Source: Cesiribacter sp. SM1 (GTDB lineage: Bacteria > Bacteroidota > Bacteroidia > Cytophagales > Cyclobacteriaceae). Taken from it: a stretch of DNA of 64,000 nucleotides. Location of the stretch: contig NZ_JAHXBU010000038.1 in assembly GCF_020178975.1 (NCBI RefSeq), forward strand, positions 1-64,000, given 5' to 3'. Numbering within the stretch: the first letter of the stretch is position 1; each line of letters starts with the position of its first letter. Below, one piece after another: positions 1 through 8,672 of the stretch. The notes beneath the pieces are model-generated. The model made no database searches. It saw only the letters and a program-made list of their open reading frames with translations, and had not been told where the DNA came from. The position numbers were made by a program, and so were the translations under genes.

Positions 1-1
1 T

Positions 2-484
2 AAGGAGATAGAACTGGCAAAGGAGTTGGGGTGTAACTTTATCCCTGATAGGCTGGAAAACGGAGACTCCTTAAAACAGCTGCTGGCCAGAAGCAGGTAT
101 CTTCTGTTTAAGAACAAAAGCAACTGGTCTGCTTCACAAGCTCATCGGGCAGAGATCCTCTTTAGTAGGTATCCTGCCCTGGAACAAGCTTACAACCTCT
201 CCAGGGATTTGGCTGCTATCTACCAGCAGACAAAGGTAAGAGAAGTAGCTTTTAAGAAGCTTGCCATCTGGTACAACAAAGTAGAAAAAGCAGCCTTCAA
301 ATCCTTTTCTACAGTAGCCAGAACTATTCAGAACCACTACCTAAGCATTCTCAACTTCTTTGACAACAGAAGCACCAATGCTTCTGCTGAATCCTTCAAC
401 GCCAAAATCAAAGCCTTCAGAAGCCAGTTCAGGGGCGTGAGAAACATTGACTTCTTTTTTAGATTAAGTAAAATCTATGCCTGA
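2..484 (+). CDS. ISL3-like IS transposase, C-terminal part (5' end outside the window)
   Basis: The reading frame is open from base 2 to the TGA at 482-484, so the gene begins before the window; the first possible internal start is only a TTG at 26. The visible ~160 residues look like the C-terminal part of an ISL3-type DDE transposase: a run of Arg/Lys-rich helices, then a segment with the motif ESFNAKIKAFR followed by an aromatic-rich end (FFFRLSKIYA), which is typical of this family in Bacteroidota. The last catalytic Glu is probably the one in AESFNAK. The downstream bases 485-515 are pyrimidine-rich and could hold the right terminal repeat, but the left end is not visible, so this cannot be tested here. 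Whether the element is intact is unknown. Family assignment is by motif recognition only. Confidence 0.75.
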   Translation, partial: KEIELAKELGCNFIPDRLENGDSLKQLLARSRYLLFKNKSNWSASQAHRAEILFSRYPALEQAYNLSRDLAAIYQQTKVREVAFKKLAIWYNKVEKAAFKSFSTVARTIQNHYLSILNFFDNRSTNASAESFNAKIKAFRSQFRGVRNIDFFFRLSKIYA

Positions 485-959
485 TTCTACCCCTCCACAA
501 CTTTTCCGCTTGATCCCTTTTTTTTATGGCTGTTCCTCTATTCATTATACCTTCTGCTTTCCTTCACAAGGAACTTCTCATTTATGCCTTTGCCCTCTAT
601 AGTTTCTACTTAAGAGAAACTGTATGGCTGTGAAATTTTTTGATACAACATTGATATGTACAATCTATGCCCTGGATGATTAGCTGCTAGGGCTTAGATG
701 TTTTGAGCTTGTTCATATTCAAGGAAAATCACAGGGAGCATGATAAATAATGAGAATAAGATTTAAAAGGGTTTAGAAATTGGTAATTGAAGCTATGGGT
801 TAGTACTTTGAGTTAGTAGAGAGAAATTTCATGTGCTGCATCCCAAATTCTAGTACACTTTTTTGAACGATAGGCTGGATTTTTAGCAAACAAAAGCTTA
901 GAAAAATGGATGTATATGTATAGAAACAGCAGCCTAAACGAAGACTAATTTTTAAGAAA
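485..959. other. AT-rich intergenic region after the IS
   Basis: This 475-base stretch has no open frame of useful length and no recognisable RNA gene. The first ~30 bases are pyrimidine-rich and may include the right end of the insertion sequence. The rest is AT-rich filler up to the start of the hydroxylase gene. No clear TAnnTTTG promoter box was found. Confidence 0.6.
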
Positions 960-1886
960 ATGGATCAAATTATTTTATATCTAGACAAACTAGAGGCTTA
1001 TAGCATTATGCCGTATGCTGTTCCGGTACTGCTTTCATTGGTAGTCGTGGAATGGATCATCAGTACCAGGAAAAAAATTAAAATATATGATCCCAAAGAT
1101 TCTGCAGCAGCAACAGTTATTGGACTAACCAATGTGGGTATAGGCCTGCTGCTCAAAACGATCAATTTTACTTTCCTGCTTTTCTTTTTTACACTGATCC
1201 CCTGGAGAATTCCAACAGAGTGGTGGACCTTCATTCTATGTTTTATAGCCATTGACTTCTTCAGGTATTGGGCTCATAGAATTGCACATGAGCAGAGGTT
1301 CTGGTGGGCTACACATGTAACGCACCATTCGTCGAAAGAATACAACTTTACAGTTAGCTTTCGCCTTGGCTGGACCCAGTATATCAAAATCATTTTTTTT
1401 GTTCCTGTTATCCTTATGGGCTTCGATCCCATAGTTTTCTTCCTGTGCCACCAGATTGCCGTGTTGTACCAATTCTGGATACATTCTCCCATCATCCAAA
1501 AACTACCAGCACCAATTGAATTCATTTTTGTAACGCCATCTAATCACAGGGTGCATCATGGTACTAATCCACAGTACATCGACAAAAACTATGGATCTAC
1601 TTTTATCATTTGGGACCGCCTGTTCGGAACCTTTGAACCGGAAGGAGAAAAAGTAGTATATGGTATCACTAAGCCAATCAAGCATCCGTATAACCCCGTT
1701 TATCTGAATTTCCACGAGTGGATGGATATCTGGTCGGATCTAAGAAAGTGTAAGAGCTTTAAGGAAGGCTGGAATATATTATTTGGCCCTCCGGGCGGAC
1801 CTGTGCTGGAAACAGCTCCACTGCCAGAAAATGTACAGGCGGGTAAAGATAAGATTGCTCCATCTGCTGCAAAGCCGGCTGCATAA
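960..1886 (+). CDS. Fatty acid hydroxylase / sterol desaturase superfamily protein
   Basis: Integral membrane di-iron oxygenase of the fatty acid hydroxylase superfamily, 308 residues. The three histidine clusters that bind the two irons are all present: HRIAH at 106-110, HVTHH at 119-123 and HRVHH at 196-200, with another His at 164. Hydrophobic segments lie at about 20-35, 52-80, 89-102 and 142-172, so the histidine boxes face the cytoplasm. The C-terminal ~50 residues are Pro/Ala-rich. Members hydroxylate or desaturate lipids such as sterols, sphingolipids, carotenoids or fatty acids; the substrate here cannot be read from the sequence. The gene stands alone, with about 300 bases before the next gene. 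ATG at 960 is the natural start because it precedes the first membrane helix. Confidence 0.85.
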   Translation: MDQIILYLDKLEAYSIMPYAVPVLLSLVVVEWIISTRKKIKIYDPKDSAAATVIGLTNVGIGLLLKTINFTFLLFFFTLIPWRIPTEWWTFILCFIAIDFFRYWAHRIAHEQRFWWATHVTHHSSKEYNFTVSFRLGWTQYIKIIFFVPVILMGFDPIVFFLCHQIAVLYQFWIHSPIIQKLPAPIEFIFVTPSNHRVHHGTNPQYIDKNYGSTFIIWDRLFGTFEPEGEKVVYGITKPIKHPYNPVYLNFHEWMDIWSDLRKCKSFKEGWNILFGPPGGPVLETAPLPENVQAGKDKIAPSAAKPAA

Positions 1887-2184
1887 AAAATATTGTACTT
1901 TGCAAAGCCTTAACACAGCAGTGGCGATTACCTCAGCGTTTATTGAGTAAACCAGGTATTTAACAGATACATCGGTTTGGAACAGAATGTTGAACAATAA
2001 GATGGAATGCAGCTCTTAACACATAAGTGCTGCATTCACTGTGTTTGGCCCATGCTGTAGAATAACAGGAGATTTTAGTGATACAGCCTTTTTTTACATA
2101 TGATTAGCACTATTTAAGCGTTAATCAGGCCAAGGCTGATAAATGTATTTGTAATACGCCCGCAGCTGTTTAATTTAGCTGAAC

Positions 2185-4185
2185 ATGAATTTGCTTGCTC
2201 CTGGTTTTCTATATGCGCTTGCGGCGCTAGCCATTCCGGTTATCATACATCTGTTTCAATTCAGGAAGGTCCGCAGGGTTTACTTCTCAAATACCCGTTT
2301 CCTGGAACAGGTAAAACAGGTAAGCCAGACAAAGCGAAGGCTCAAGCACCTGCTTGTGTTGCTGTGCCGCCTTGGCTTTCTCCTGTTTCTGATCCTTACG
2401 TTTGCAAGGCCTTATATTCCTGGACCACACCAGGCCGAAGCCCGGCTGGTAGATATTTACCTCGATAATTCCTACAGCATGACGAATGATGTAGAAGAGG
2501 GACTGACAGCTTTTGAGGCTGCCATCAGGTATGCGAACGGCATCTTAACTAATTATCCAAAGGGTACTAAATTCAGGTTGCTCACCAATGGGTTTGAATC
2601 ATCAGAACAGTACTATTACAGCGCTGAAATCATCAGCGATAAGTTAACGGAACTGCAACTGGCTGGCCGTAGCAGAAACCTGGAAGAGGTGCTTGAGAGG
2701 TTATCTGTCCGCTCAAATGTTGAAGAACAGTCGCAGCGCGATGTTTTCCTGATCAGTGATATGCAGCGGAGCAGCTGGCCACAAAACCTGAATGGACTGG
2801 CTGCAGATAGTACTAACCGTTACTTCCTGGTACCGCTCCAGTACGAGCAGCACAGAAATCTTTATGTTGATTCGGTTTACCTCGATAAGCCTTACTACCT
2901 GCCCAATATTCAGAACACCCTGCAGGTAAGGGTAACAAATACTGGTACCAGTACGGCAGATGTTCCTCTCAAACTTACTGTAAACGGCCGGCAGATAGCA
3001 ACAAGTACCGTAACAGTGCCAGCCAATGGCAAGGAACTGGTTTCTTTTCCGCTTAATTTCTCCATAGATAAGCTCAACAGGGCAAAGCTGGAACTGGTAG
3101 ATTATCCCATAAACTTTGATAATGAGTTTTACTTTGTGCTGCGAAAAGGAGATCCGGTCAACATCCTGGAACTTACACAGGATAATGCATCAACACCAGT
3201 TAGCAGGGTTTTTGCTGATAGCAGCCTTTTCCGTTTGCGTAGCAGAGAAGCCGGCAATTTTAATTTTTCTGAATTAGGCTGGGCAGACCTGGTAGTGGTA
3301 AACAGTTTAGAGCAACCCTCTTCTTCTATTCTAACAGCTTTGCAGGAATATACGGCGGCAGGAGGTACACTCGTATACATACCCCATCCACAAGCTGCCG
3401 GAGGTACTGCAGATCGCATTACAGAAAGGGTTGCCGTGCAGCCGGTGCAGGCAGAAAGTACCGTGCGCTTAGCACCACCAAATGTAGATAATCCTTTCTT
3501 CGAAGGTATTTTCGAAGAAAATAATGCCCGCTTTACTACGCCACAGGCCAGGCCTGTAATAAGCTGGGCAGGCAGGGCAAATAATATTCTAATGCTGCAG
3601 ACCGGTAGCCCATTTGCCGGAGAAATAGGAAATGTATGGCTGTTTGCCTCCCCGCTCACAGATGACTATACAAACTTTCACAGGCATGCTTTATTTGTGC
3701 CAGTTATGTATAAAATAGCCTTTGAGAGCAAGAGTGTTACAAACCCGCTTTACTTTAATACACAGGAGAGTGTTTTTAATGTTCAGGTAGGGGAGCAAAC
3801 ACAAAACAGGGTGTACCGCCTGGAAAGAGAAGAAGCAGAAATTATTCCTGCACAGCAGTACAACAACCGCTCCCTTTTACTGGATGTGCCGGCATATACC
3901 CTGCAACCCGGCTTTTACAGCCTCACGGCTGAAGATTCAGTAGAACAGTTGCTGGCCTTTAACCATGCGGAGGAAGAATCTATTCCGGAGCAGGTAGGCA
4001 TAGAGGTACTCAATGCCAGTGCAGAAGAACTTCCGCATGTTGAAGTACTGAACGATGCCGTATCAGCCGGTGAAGGCAACGAAATGCAAGCTAATTTTGG
4101 TGCTGTTATGCTGTGGAAGTGGACATTGTTGTTAGCTTTGCTCTTCCTCTTGTGTGAGGTGCTCTTAATACGTTTCTGGAAATGA
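2185..4185 (+). CDS. BatA-like N-terminal membrane domain protein with degenerate vWA region
   Basis: 666 residues. The first ~75 match the BatA/aerotolerance-regulator N-terminal region: a start hairpin MNLLAPGFLYALAALAIPV, a conserved HLFQFRKV basic stretch at 22-29, and a second helix at about 56-73. A von Willebrand A-like segment follows with a MIDAS-like DNSYS at 94-98. The middle looks like beta-sandwich and glutamine-amidotransferase-like periplasmic folds, and one membrane helix closes the protein at about 648-664. This layout is common in Bacteroidota proteins that sit in the inner membrane with a large periplasmic part; function is not established. The stop overlaps the next gene by 4 bases (ATGA), so the two are translationally coupled. 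Confidence 0.75.
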   Translation: MNLLAPGFLYALAALAIPVIIHLFQFRKVRRVYFSNTRFLEQVKQVSQTKRRLKHLLVLLCRLGFLLFLILTFARPYIPGPHQAEARLVDIYLDNSYSMTNDVEEGLTAFEAAIRYANGILTNYPKGTKFRLLTNGFESSEQYYYSAEIISDKLTELQLAGRSRNLEEVLERLSVRSNVEEQSQRDVFLISDMQRSSWPQNLNGLAADSTNRYFLVPLQYEQHRNLYVDSVYLDKPYYLPNIQNTLQVRVTNTGTSTADVPLKLTVNGRQIATSTVTVPANGKELVSFPLNFSIDKLNRAKLELVDYPINFDNEFYFVLRKGDPVNILELTQDNASTPVSRVFADSSLFRLRSREAGNFNFSELGWADLVVVNSLEQPSSSILTALQEYTAAGGTLVYIPHPQAAGGTADRITERVAVQPVQAESTVRLAPPNVDNPFFEGIFEENNARFTTPQARPVISWAGRANNILMLQTGSPFAGEIGNVWLFASPLTDDYTNFHRHALFVPVMYKIAFESKSVTNPLYFNTQESVFNVQVGEQTQNRVYRLEREEAEIIPAQQYNNRSLLLDVPAYTLQPGFYSLTAEDSVEQLLAFNHAEEESIPEQVGIEVLNASAEELPHVEVLNDAVSAGEGNEMQANFGAVMLWKWTLLLALLFLLCEVLLIRFWK

Positions 4186-5465
4186 AAATTCTCATCAAAG
4201 ACGTACGGGTTATCCATCCCGGCTTTTCTTCCGACAATTACCATATCGTTATTGAAGATGGTGTAATTCGCTCCATCAAACCTTCAGCAACTGCCACAGA
4301 AGCAGAAGCCGATAAGGTTATTAGTGTGCCAGGCCTGCACCTGTCAGCAGGTTGGTTTGACCTAAGGGCTACCTTTGGCGAGCCAGGGCTGGAGTATAAG
4401 GAAGATCTGGAAAGTGGCAGCAGTGCTGCCGCAGCCGGCGGATATACTGATGTACTGCTGATGCCTAACACCGAACCGGTAGTTGATTCAAAAAACTCTG
4501 TTCACTTTATACGGGGCAGCCGCTTAAGTAGTCCTACCCGCCTGCACGTTGCTGCAGCAGTAAGTACGGGTGCAAAAGGGGAGCAGCTAACGGAAATACT
4601 GGATCTGTACAAGGCAGGAGCTCTGGCCTTTACAGATGGCCTACATCCGTTGTCAGATCCGGCCCTGATCGTGCGTACCCTGCAGTACCTGCAGAAAACA
4701 GCTGGAGTCTTTATGAATCAGCCGGTAGAGCCGCGGCTGGCCCAGGGAGCGCAAATGCACGAAGGTATCAACAGCACCCTGCTGGGCATGAAGGGCATAC
4801 CTGCGCTGGCAGAAGAAATTGCCCTGCAGCGCGACCTGGAACTGCTTCGTTATGCAGGCGGCAGCATGCACATCTCCTGTCTTTCTACAGCTGCAGCAGT
4901 AGCGCTTGTTCGCAAGGCCAAAGCAGAAGGCCTGGCTGTAACTGCCGATGTTGCCGTGCATAACCTCATTTTCACAGATGAGCAGCTGATGGATTTTGAC
5001 ACAAACTTTAAGCTAAGCCCGCCGCTGCGCTCCGAACAGGATCGGCAGGCATTGCTCAGGGGTCTGCAGGATGGTACCATAGATGCCATTGTATCCGACC
5101 ACCGGCCTGAAGATACCGAAAACAAGCGCCTTGAGTTTGATCTGGCTGCTTTCGGTGCTATTGGCCTGCAAACAACTTATGCTGCTTTGTGCAGCCTGCC
5201 TGAGCTCTCCCAGGAGCTTATCGTGCAAAAGCTTACGGAAGGGCCGCGCAGGGTATTAGGTATACCACAGCCCCAGCTTGCCGAAGGGCAGGAGGCTTGC
5301 TGTACCCTTTTTGTGCCGGATGCCTCCTGGGTGCTGGATGAAGGCAGCAACCGCTCCCGCTCTGAAAATTCGCCCCACTGGCAGCAGGCACTAAGGGGAA
5401 AAGCGGTAGGGGTTATTGTATATCAAAAGGTTTATATCGATGAAGATGGCATCAGGGTTGGCTGA
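4182..5465 (+). CDS. Dihydroorotase-like protein, probably non-catalytic
   Basis: 427 residues with the full amidohydrolase fold of the multifunctional-type dihydroorotases: the GEPGLEYKEDLESG block at 66-79, MPNTEP at 94-99, DTNFKLSPPLRS at 273-284 and SDHRPED at 305-311. The metal site is gone. The N-terminal HxH is Arg62-x-Thr64, the usual H(A/C)ED block reads NQPV at 179-182, and the histidine of the HxST block is Cys233 (ISCLST). The Asp before DHRP (Asp306) remains. Such pseudo-dihydroorotases are known as structural partners of aspartate carbamoyltransferase in some bacteria; whether that holds here is inference, as no pyrB is in the window. ATG at 4182 overlaps the upstream stop. A catalytic PyrC should exist elsewhere in the genome. 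Confidence 0.8.
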   Translation: MKILIKDVRVIHPGFSSDNYHIVIEDGVIRSIKPSATATEAEADKVISVPGLHLSAGWFDLRATFGEPGLEYKEDLESGSSAAAAGGYTDVLLMPNTEPVVDSKNSVHFIRGSRLSSPTRLHVAAAVSTGAKGEQLTEILDLYKAGALAFTDGLHPLSDPALIVRTLQYLQKTAGVFMNQPVEPRLAQGAQMHEGINSTLLGMKGIPALAEEIALQRDLELLRYAGGSMHISCLSTAAAVALVRKAKAEGLAVTADVAVHNLIFTDEQLMDFDTNFKLSPPLRSEQDRQALLRGLQDGTIDAIVSDHRPEDTENKRLEFDLAAFGAIGLQTTYAALCSLPELSQELIVQKLTEGPRRVLGIPQPQLAEGQEACCTLFVPDASWVLDEGSNRSRSENSPHWQQALRGKAVGVIVYQKVYIDEDGIRVG

Positions 5466-5994
5466 TACGGAAGCAGAAGAAAAGAAAAGTTACCCCTGGC
5501 TGAGTACAGGCCTGAAATACGGAGTTACCGGAGGTGTATTATCCATTGTCTTTTTTCTGGTGATGTGGCTGCTTAAGGAAAATCCAGTGAGCATGCTGCG
5601 CATTTTCGATTTTGTGATACTACCCATATTTATATTCTTTACCCTTAAAGAATTCAGAGATTACCGCCAGGGAGGTAAGCTTACTTACTCCCAGGGCATG
5701 ACGGTAAGTTTTGTTTGTTACACAAGCCTTGCCCTGATTTCTGCACTTTTTATCTTTATTTTTTTATCTTACGCAGATACAGGCTTGCTCATAAGGCACC
5801 AGCAGGAAAATATGGCGGTGCTTACGGATGATCCGCAGAAGTGGATAGAGGATTTAGGGCAGCAGACCTATGATAAGGCCATTGCAGAAGTAAAGCGCAT
5901 TACAGCCATGGACCTGGCGCTGGATGATTTGCTGAAAAAGACCCTGATTGGCCTGTTCTTTACAGGTATCATCACCCTTTTCTTTAAAAAATAA
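5440..5994 (+). CDS. DUF4199 membrane protein (first copy)
   Basis: About 184 residues with four predicted membrane segments and the DUF4199 pattern: a GLKYGVTGG first helix, a second helix pair around the DFRDYRQGGKLTYSQGM-type loop (seen as FRDYRQGGKLTYSQG), a periplasmic Gln/Lys-rich stretch and a last helix near the C-terminus. The family is nearly confined to Bacteroidota and has no known function. I chose ATG 5440, preceded by AAAAGG at 5425-5430, over an upstream TTG at 5416; ATG 5446 is also possible. Either start lies inside the end of the dihydroorotase-like gene, suggesting coupling. A second DUF4199 gene follows 4 bases after the stop. Confidence 0.75.
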   Translation: MKMASGLADTEAEEKKSYPWLSTGLKYGVTGGVLSIVFFLVMWLLKENPVSMLRIFDFVILPIFIFFTLKEFRDYRQGGKLTYSQGMTVSFVCYTSLALISALFIFIFLSYADTGLLIRHQQENMAVLTDDPQKWIEDLGQQTYDKAIAEVKRITAMDLALDDLLKKTLIGLFFTGIITLFFKK

Positions 5995-5998
5995 ACCT

Positions 5999-6556
5999 AT
6001 GGAACCTGCAACTCATCACAACAGTACCACCACCCACCCAACAGCACCTACCGTATGGAGCAAAGGCTCAAAAGGTGGTTTGATTACCGGTGCCATACTG
6101 GTAGTATTTTCCCTGATTATGTACCTGATTGGAGAAGCAACCAATCAGTGGTTATCGGGTATATTTACCCTCTTTTCACTCATTATTGGCATTGTACTTA
6201 CCCACAGGGCTTTCAAAGAAGAAAATGAGGGCTATATGACCTATGGCCAGGGGCTTGGAATGGGAAGTGTACTGGGCCTGGTCACTGGTCTGCTGGTAGG
6301 TATTTTCAGCTTTATTTATATTAGCTTTGTTGATCCTAATGTGATGCAGGAAAGGCTGGATGAAACCAGGTACCAGTATGAAGAGATGGGCATGGCTGAT
6401 GCACAGATTGATCAGTCTATGGAAATGGTGGAAATGATGATGTCACCAGGCATGCTTTTCATCTTCAGTATTATTGGCACGCTCTTTTATGCTTTTATTC
6501 TGTCGCTGATCATATCAGCCTTCACAAAAAACAATCATCCGGAGCACGTTTATTAA
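5999..6556 (+). CDS. DUF4199 membrane protein (second copy)
   Basis: 185 residues, paralogous in layout to the preceding gene: a Thr/His-rich cytoplasmic leader, four hydrophobic segments, and the conserved loop FKEENEGYMTYGQGLGMG between helices 2 and 3. The region before the last helix is Met-rich (MEMVEMMMSPGM). The start at ATG 5999 is preferred over an in-frame upstream start at 5948 because the latter would extend into the previous gene and add residues unlike the family. The stop is directly followed by the ATG of a glycosyltransferase, so both DUF4199 proteins probably act with, or at least are made with, that enzyme. Their role is not known. Confidence 0.75.
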   Translation: MEPATHHNSTTTHPTAPTVWSKGSKGGLITGAILVVFSLIMYLIGEATNQWLSGIFTLFSLIIGIVLTHRAFKEENEGYMTYGQGLGMGSVLGLVTGLLVGIFSFIYISFVDPNVMQERLDETRYQYEEMGMADAQIDQSMEMVEMMMSPGMLFIFSIIGTLFYAFILSLIISAFTKNNHPEHVY

Positions 6557-7528
6557 ATGTCAGAGCGTATTGATATTTCGGTGGTGGTTCCTCTTTACAA
6601 CGAAGAGGAATCGCTGCCTGAATTGTGTAGTTGGATAAGCCGCGTTATGAAAGAGCACGGCTTTACTTATGAAATTATTATGGTTGACGATGGCAGCTCC
6701 GACAGAAGCTGGTCGGTTGTACGCCAGTTGTTTGAGACCAACCCTCATATCAGGGGCATTCGCTTTAACCGCAATTATGGTAAATCGGCGGCCCTCAATA
6801 CAGGCTTCCACGCCAGCAGGGGCCAGGTAGTGATCAGCATGGATGCCGACCTTCAGGACAGCCCCGATGAGGTGCCGGAACTGTTTAAAATGGTTACAGC
6901 GGGTGGCTATGATCTTGTGTCGGGCTGGAAGCGGAAGCGCCACGACCCCATCGGGAAAACCGTTCCTTCCAAATTCTTTAACTGGGTTACCCGCAAGATC
7001 AGCGGTATTCCCCTGCACGACTTTAACTGTGGCCTTAAAGCCTACCGATCCGAGGTGGTAAAGAATATTAACATCTATGGCGAGATGCACCGCTATATTC
7101 CTGTTATTGCCAAGTGGAGGGGGTTCTCATCAATAGGAGAAAAAGTAGTACAGCACAGGCCCCGCAAGTATGGCGAAACCAAGTTTGGCTGGCAGCGCTT
7201 TGTAACAGGTTTTCTGGATCTGATCTCCATTACCTTTGTTTCTAAATTCCGGCAAAAGCCCATGCACTTCTTTGGCGTGCTGGGTGCTCTATCATTTATA
7301 TTTGGCTTTTTCATAACGCTTTGGATGATAGGCTGGAAAGTATACAATAACTGGTACCTACACGAATCTGTGCGGGCAGTAACTGATCAGCCCCTCTTTT
7401 TCCTGGCGCTGGTAGCGCTCATTATTGGGGTGCAGCTTTTCATGACCGGATTTATTGCCGAAATGCTGGCGATGATCTCTGAACGGGAAAACAAATACCT
7501 GGTGATAGAAAAGGTAGGACTGCACTAG
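6557..7528 (+). CDS. Family 2 glycosyltransferase, DPM1/ArnC-like, membrane-anchored
   Basis: 323 residues. A GT-A domain opens with VVPLYNEEESLP (10-21), has DDGSSD at 44-49, the metal-binding DAD at 96-98 in MDADLQDSP, and GWKRKRHDP at 123-131. Two membrane helices follow at about 237-260 and 280-303. This layout is that of polyprenyl-phosphate sugar transferases (dolichol-phosphate mannose synthase, ArnC, GtrB types), which load a sugar from a nucleotide onto undecaprenyl phosphate on the inner face of the cytoplasmic membrane. The donor sugar cannot be told. The gene starts immediately at the stop of the second DUF4199 gene and ends one base before the next glycosyltransferase gene. Confidence 0.88.
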   Translation: MSERIDISVVVPLYNEEESLPELCSWISRVMKEHGFTYEIIMVDDGSSDRSWSVVRQLFETNPHIRGIRFNRNYGKSAALNTGFHASRGQVVISMDADLQDSPDEVPELFKMVTAGGYDLVSGWKRKRHDPIGKTVPSKFFNWVTRKISGIPLHDFNCGLKAYRSEVVKNINIYGEMHRYIPVIAKWRGFSSIGEKVVQHRPRKYGETKFGWQRFVTGFLDLISITFVSKFRQKPMHFFGVLGALSFIFGFFITLWMIGWKVYNNWYLHESVRAVTDQPLFFLALVALIIGVQLFMTGFIAEMLAMISERENKYLVIEKVGLH

Positions 7529-7529
7529 C

Positions 7530-8486
7530 ATGTACCGGTATTCCATTATTATTCCTGTATACAACCGCCCCGAAGAGCTGGACGAGCTGCTGGAGAGCTT
7601 AAGCCGGCAGCGCTACACTAACTTTGAAGTACTGGTGGTGGAGGATGGCAGCAGCCGCCCTGCCAAACATATTGCAGAAAAGTGGGCTGCAAAACTTACT
7701 ATTCGGTACTTTTCGAAAGAAAACACCGGGCAGGGCTTTAGCCGCAACTTTGGTTTTGAACGGGCACAGGGAGAGTACCTGGTGGTATTCGACAGCGATT
7801 GCCTTATTCCAGAGCATTATTTTGAGGCAGTAGAGGCACATTTACAGCAGGAACCGCTTGATGCCTGGGGTGGGCCCGACAGGGCACACAGCGGGTTTAC
7901 AGACATGCAAAAGGCAATCAGCTACAGCATGACCTCACCTTTTACCACAGGTGGTATCAGGGGCGGTAAAAAGCGCATTGGTGCTTTCCATCCGCGTAGC
8001 TTCAACATGGGCATCAGCCGCCGGGTATGGGAGCAAACCCAGGGTTACATTATTACCCGCATGGGCGAAGATATTGAGTTTAGCATCCGCATTAACAGCA
8101 TGGGCTTTAAAACGGGCCTTATTCCCGAAGCTTATGTATACCACAAGCGTCGCACCAGCCTTCAGCAATTCTACCGGCAGCTGCACTTCTTCGGCAGGGC
8201 ACGGATCAACATAGGCCGTTTTTTTCCAAAAGAAATAAAGCTTGTACACGCCTTTCCCGCCGCTTTTGTAGCAGGAACCCTGGTACTGGCCCTAAGCTGG
8301 CTCATAAGCAGTAAACTGTTCCTGGCGCTCCTGTTTCTGTACCTCCTGTTTTTCGGGCTTATCTTTGCAGACAGCCTTCGCCAGAATAAAAGTCTTAAGG
8401 TAGCTACACTTAGCGTAGCCGCAGCCTTTGTACAACTCTGGGCCTATGGCATTGGCTTTATCGAAGAAGGGCTAAAGGGGAAGTAA
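7530..8486 (+). CDS. Family 2 glycosyltransferase with C-terminal membrane helices
   Basis: 318 residues. The N-terminal GT-A fold shows SIIIPVYNRPEEL (5-17), EDGSS at 38-42 and the metal motif FDSDC near 91-95. After the catalytic domain a hydrophobic end contains about three helices (roughly 240-258, 262-278, 288-306). The sequence between them, rich in Arg/Lys, matches inverting transferases that act on polysaccharide or lipid acceptors at the membrane. It is not a close copy of the preceding transferase. It is the last gene of the forward cluster that begins at 2185; the next gene runs towards it. Donor and acceptor are not known. Confidence 0.85.
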   Translation: MYRYSIIIPVYNRPEELDELLESLSRQRYTNFEVLVVEDGSSRPAKHIAEKWAAKLTIRYFSKENTGQGFSRNFGFERAQGEYLVVFDSDCLIPEHYFEAVEAHLQQEPLDAWGGPDRAHSGFTDMQKAISYSMTSPFTTGGIRGGKKRIGAFHPRSFNMGISRRVWEQTQGYIITRMGEDIEFSIRINSMGFKTGLIPEAYVYHKRRTSLQQFYRQLHFFGRARINIGRFFPKEIKLVHAFPAAFVAGTLVLALSWLISSKLFLALLFLYLLFFGLIFADSLRQNKSLKVATLSVAAAFVQLWAYGIGFIEEGLKGK

Positions 8487-8672
8487 TGGGCTAATGGCTG
8501 GGCCTGTAGCAAAACTTATCTTCTTCTGTTAATGTCACATGGATGCTCTCTATATGTTGTCATCTCAGCCACGCAGATGGCATCAGTGCCTGTACGTGCA
8601 GTCTGGCGGGGGCACAGGTTTATTCTAACTACTAAAAAAGTATTAACGGCTGCGGCTTTCAGTTAGCATCTA

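Noticed and set aside
3129-3659. Minus-strand frame of 176 codons opposite the BatA-like gene
   Set aside because: Antisense to a membrane protein with clear BatA features; no domain of its own.
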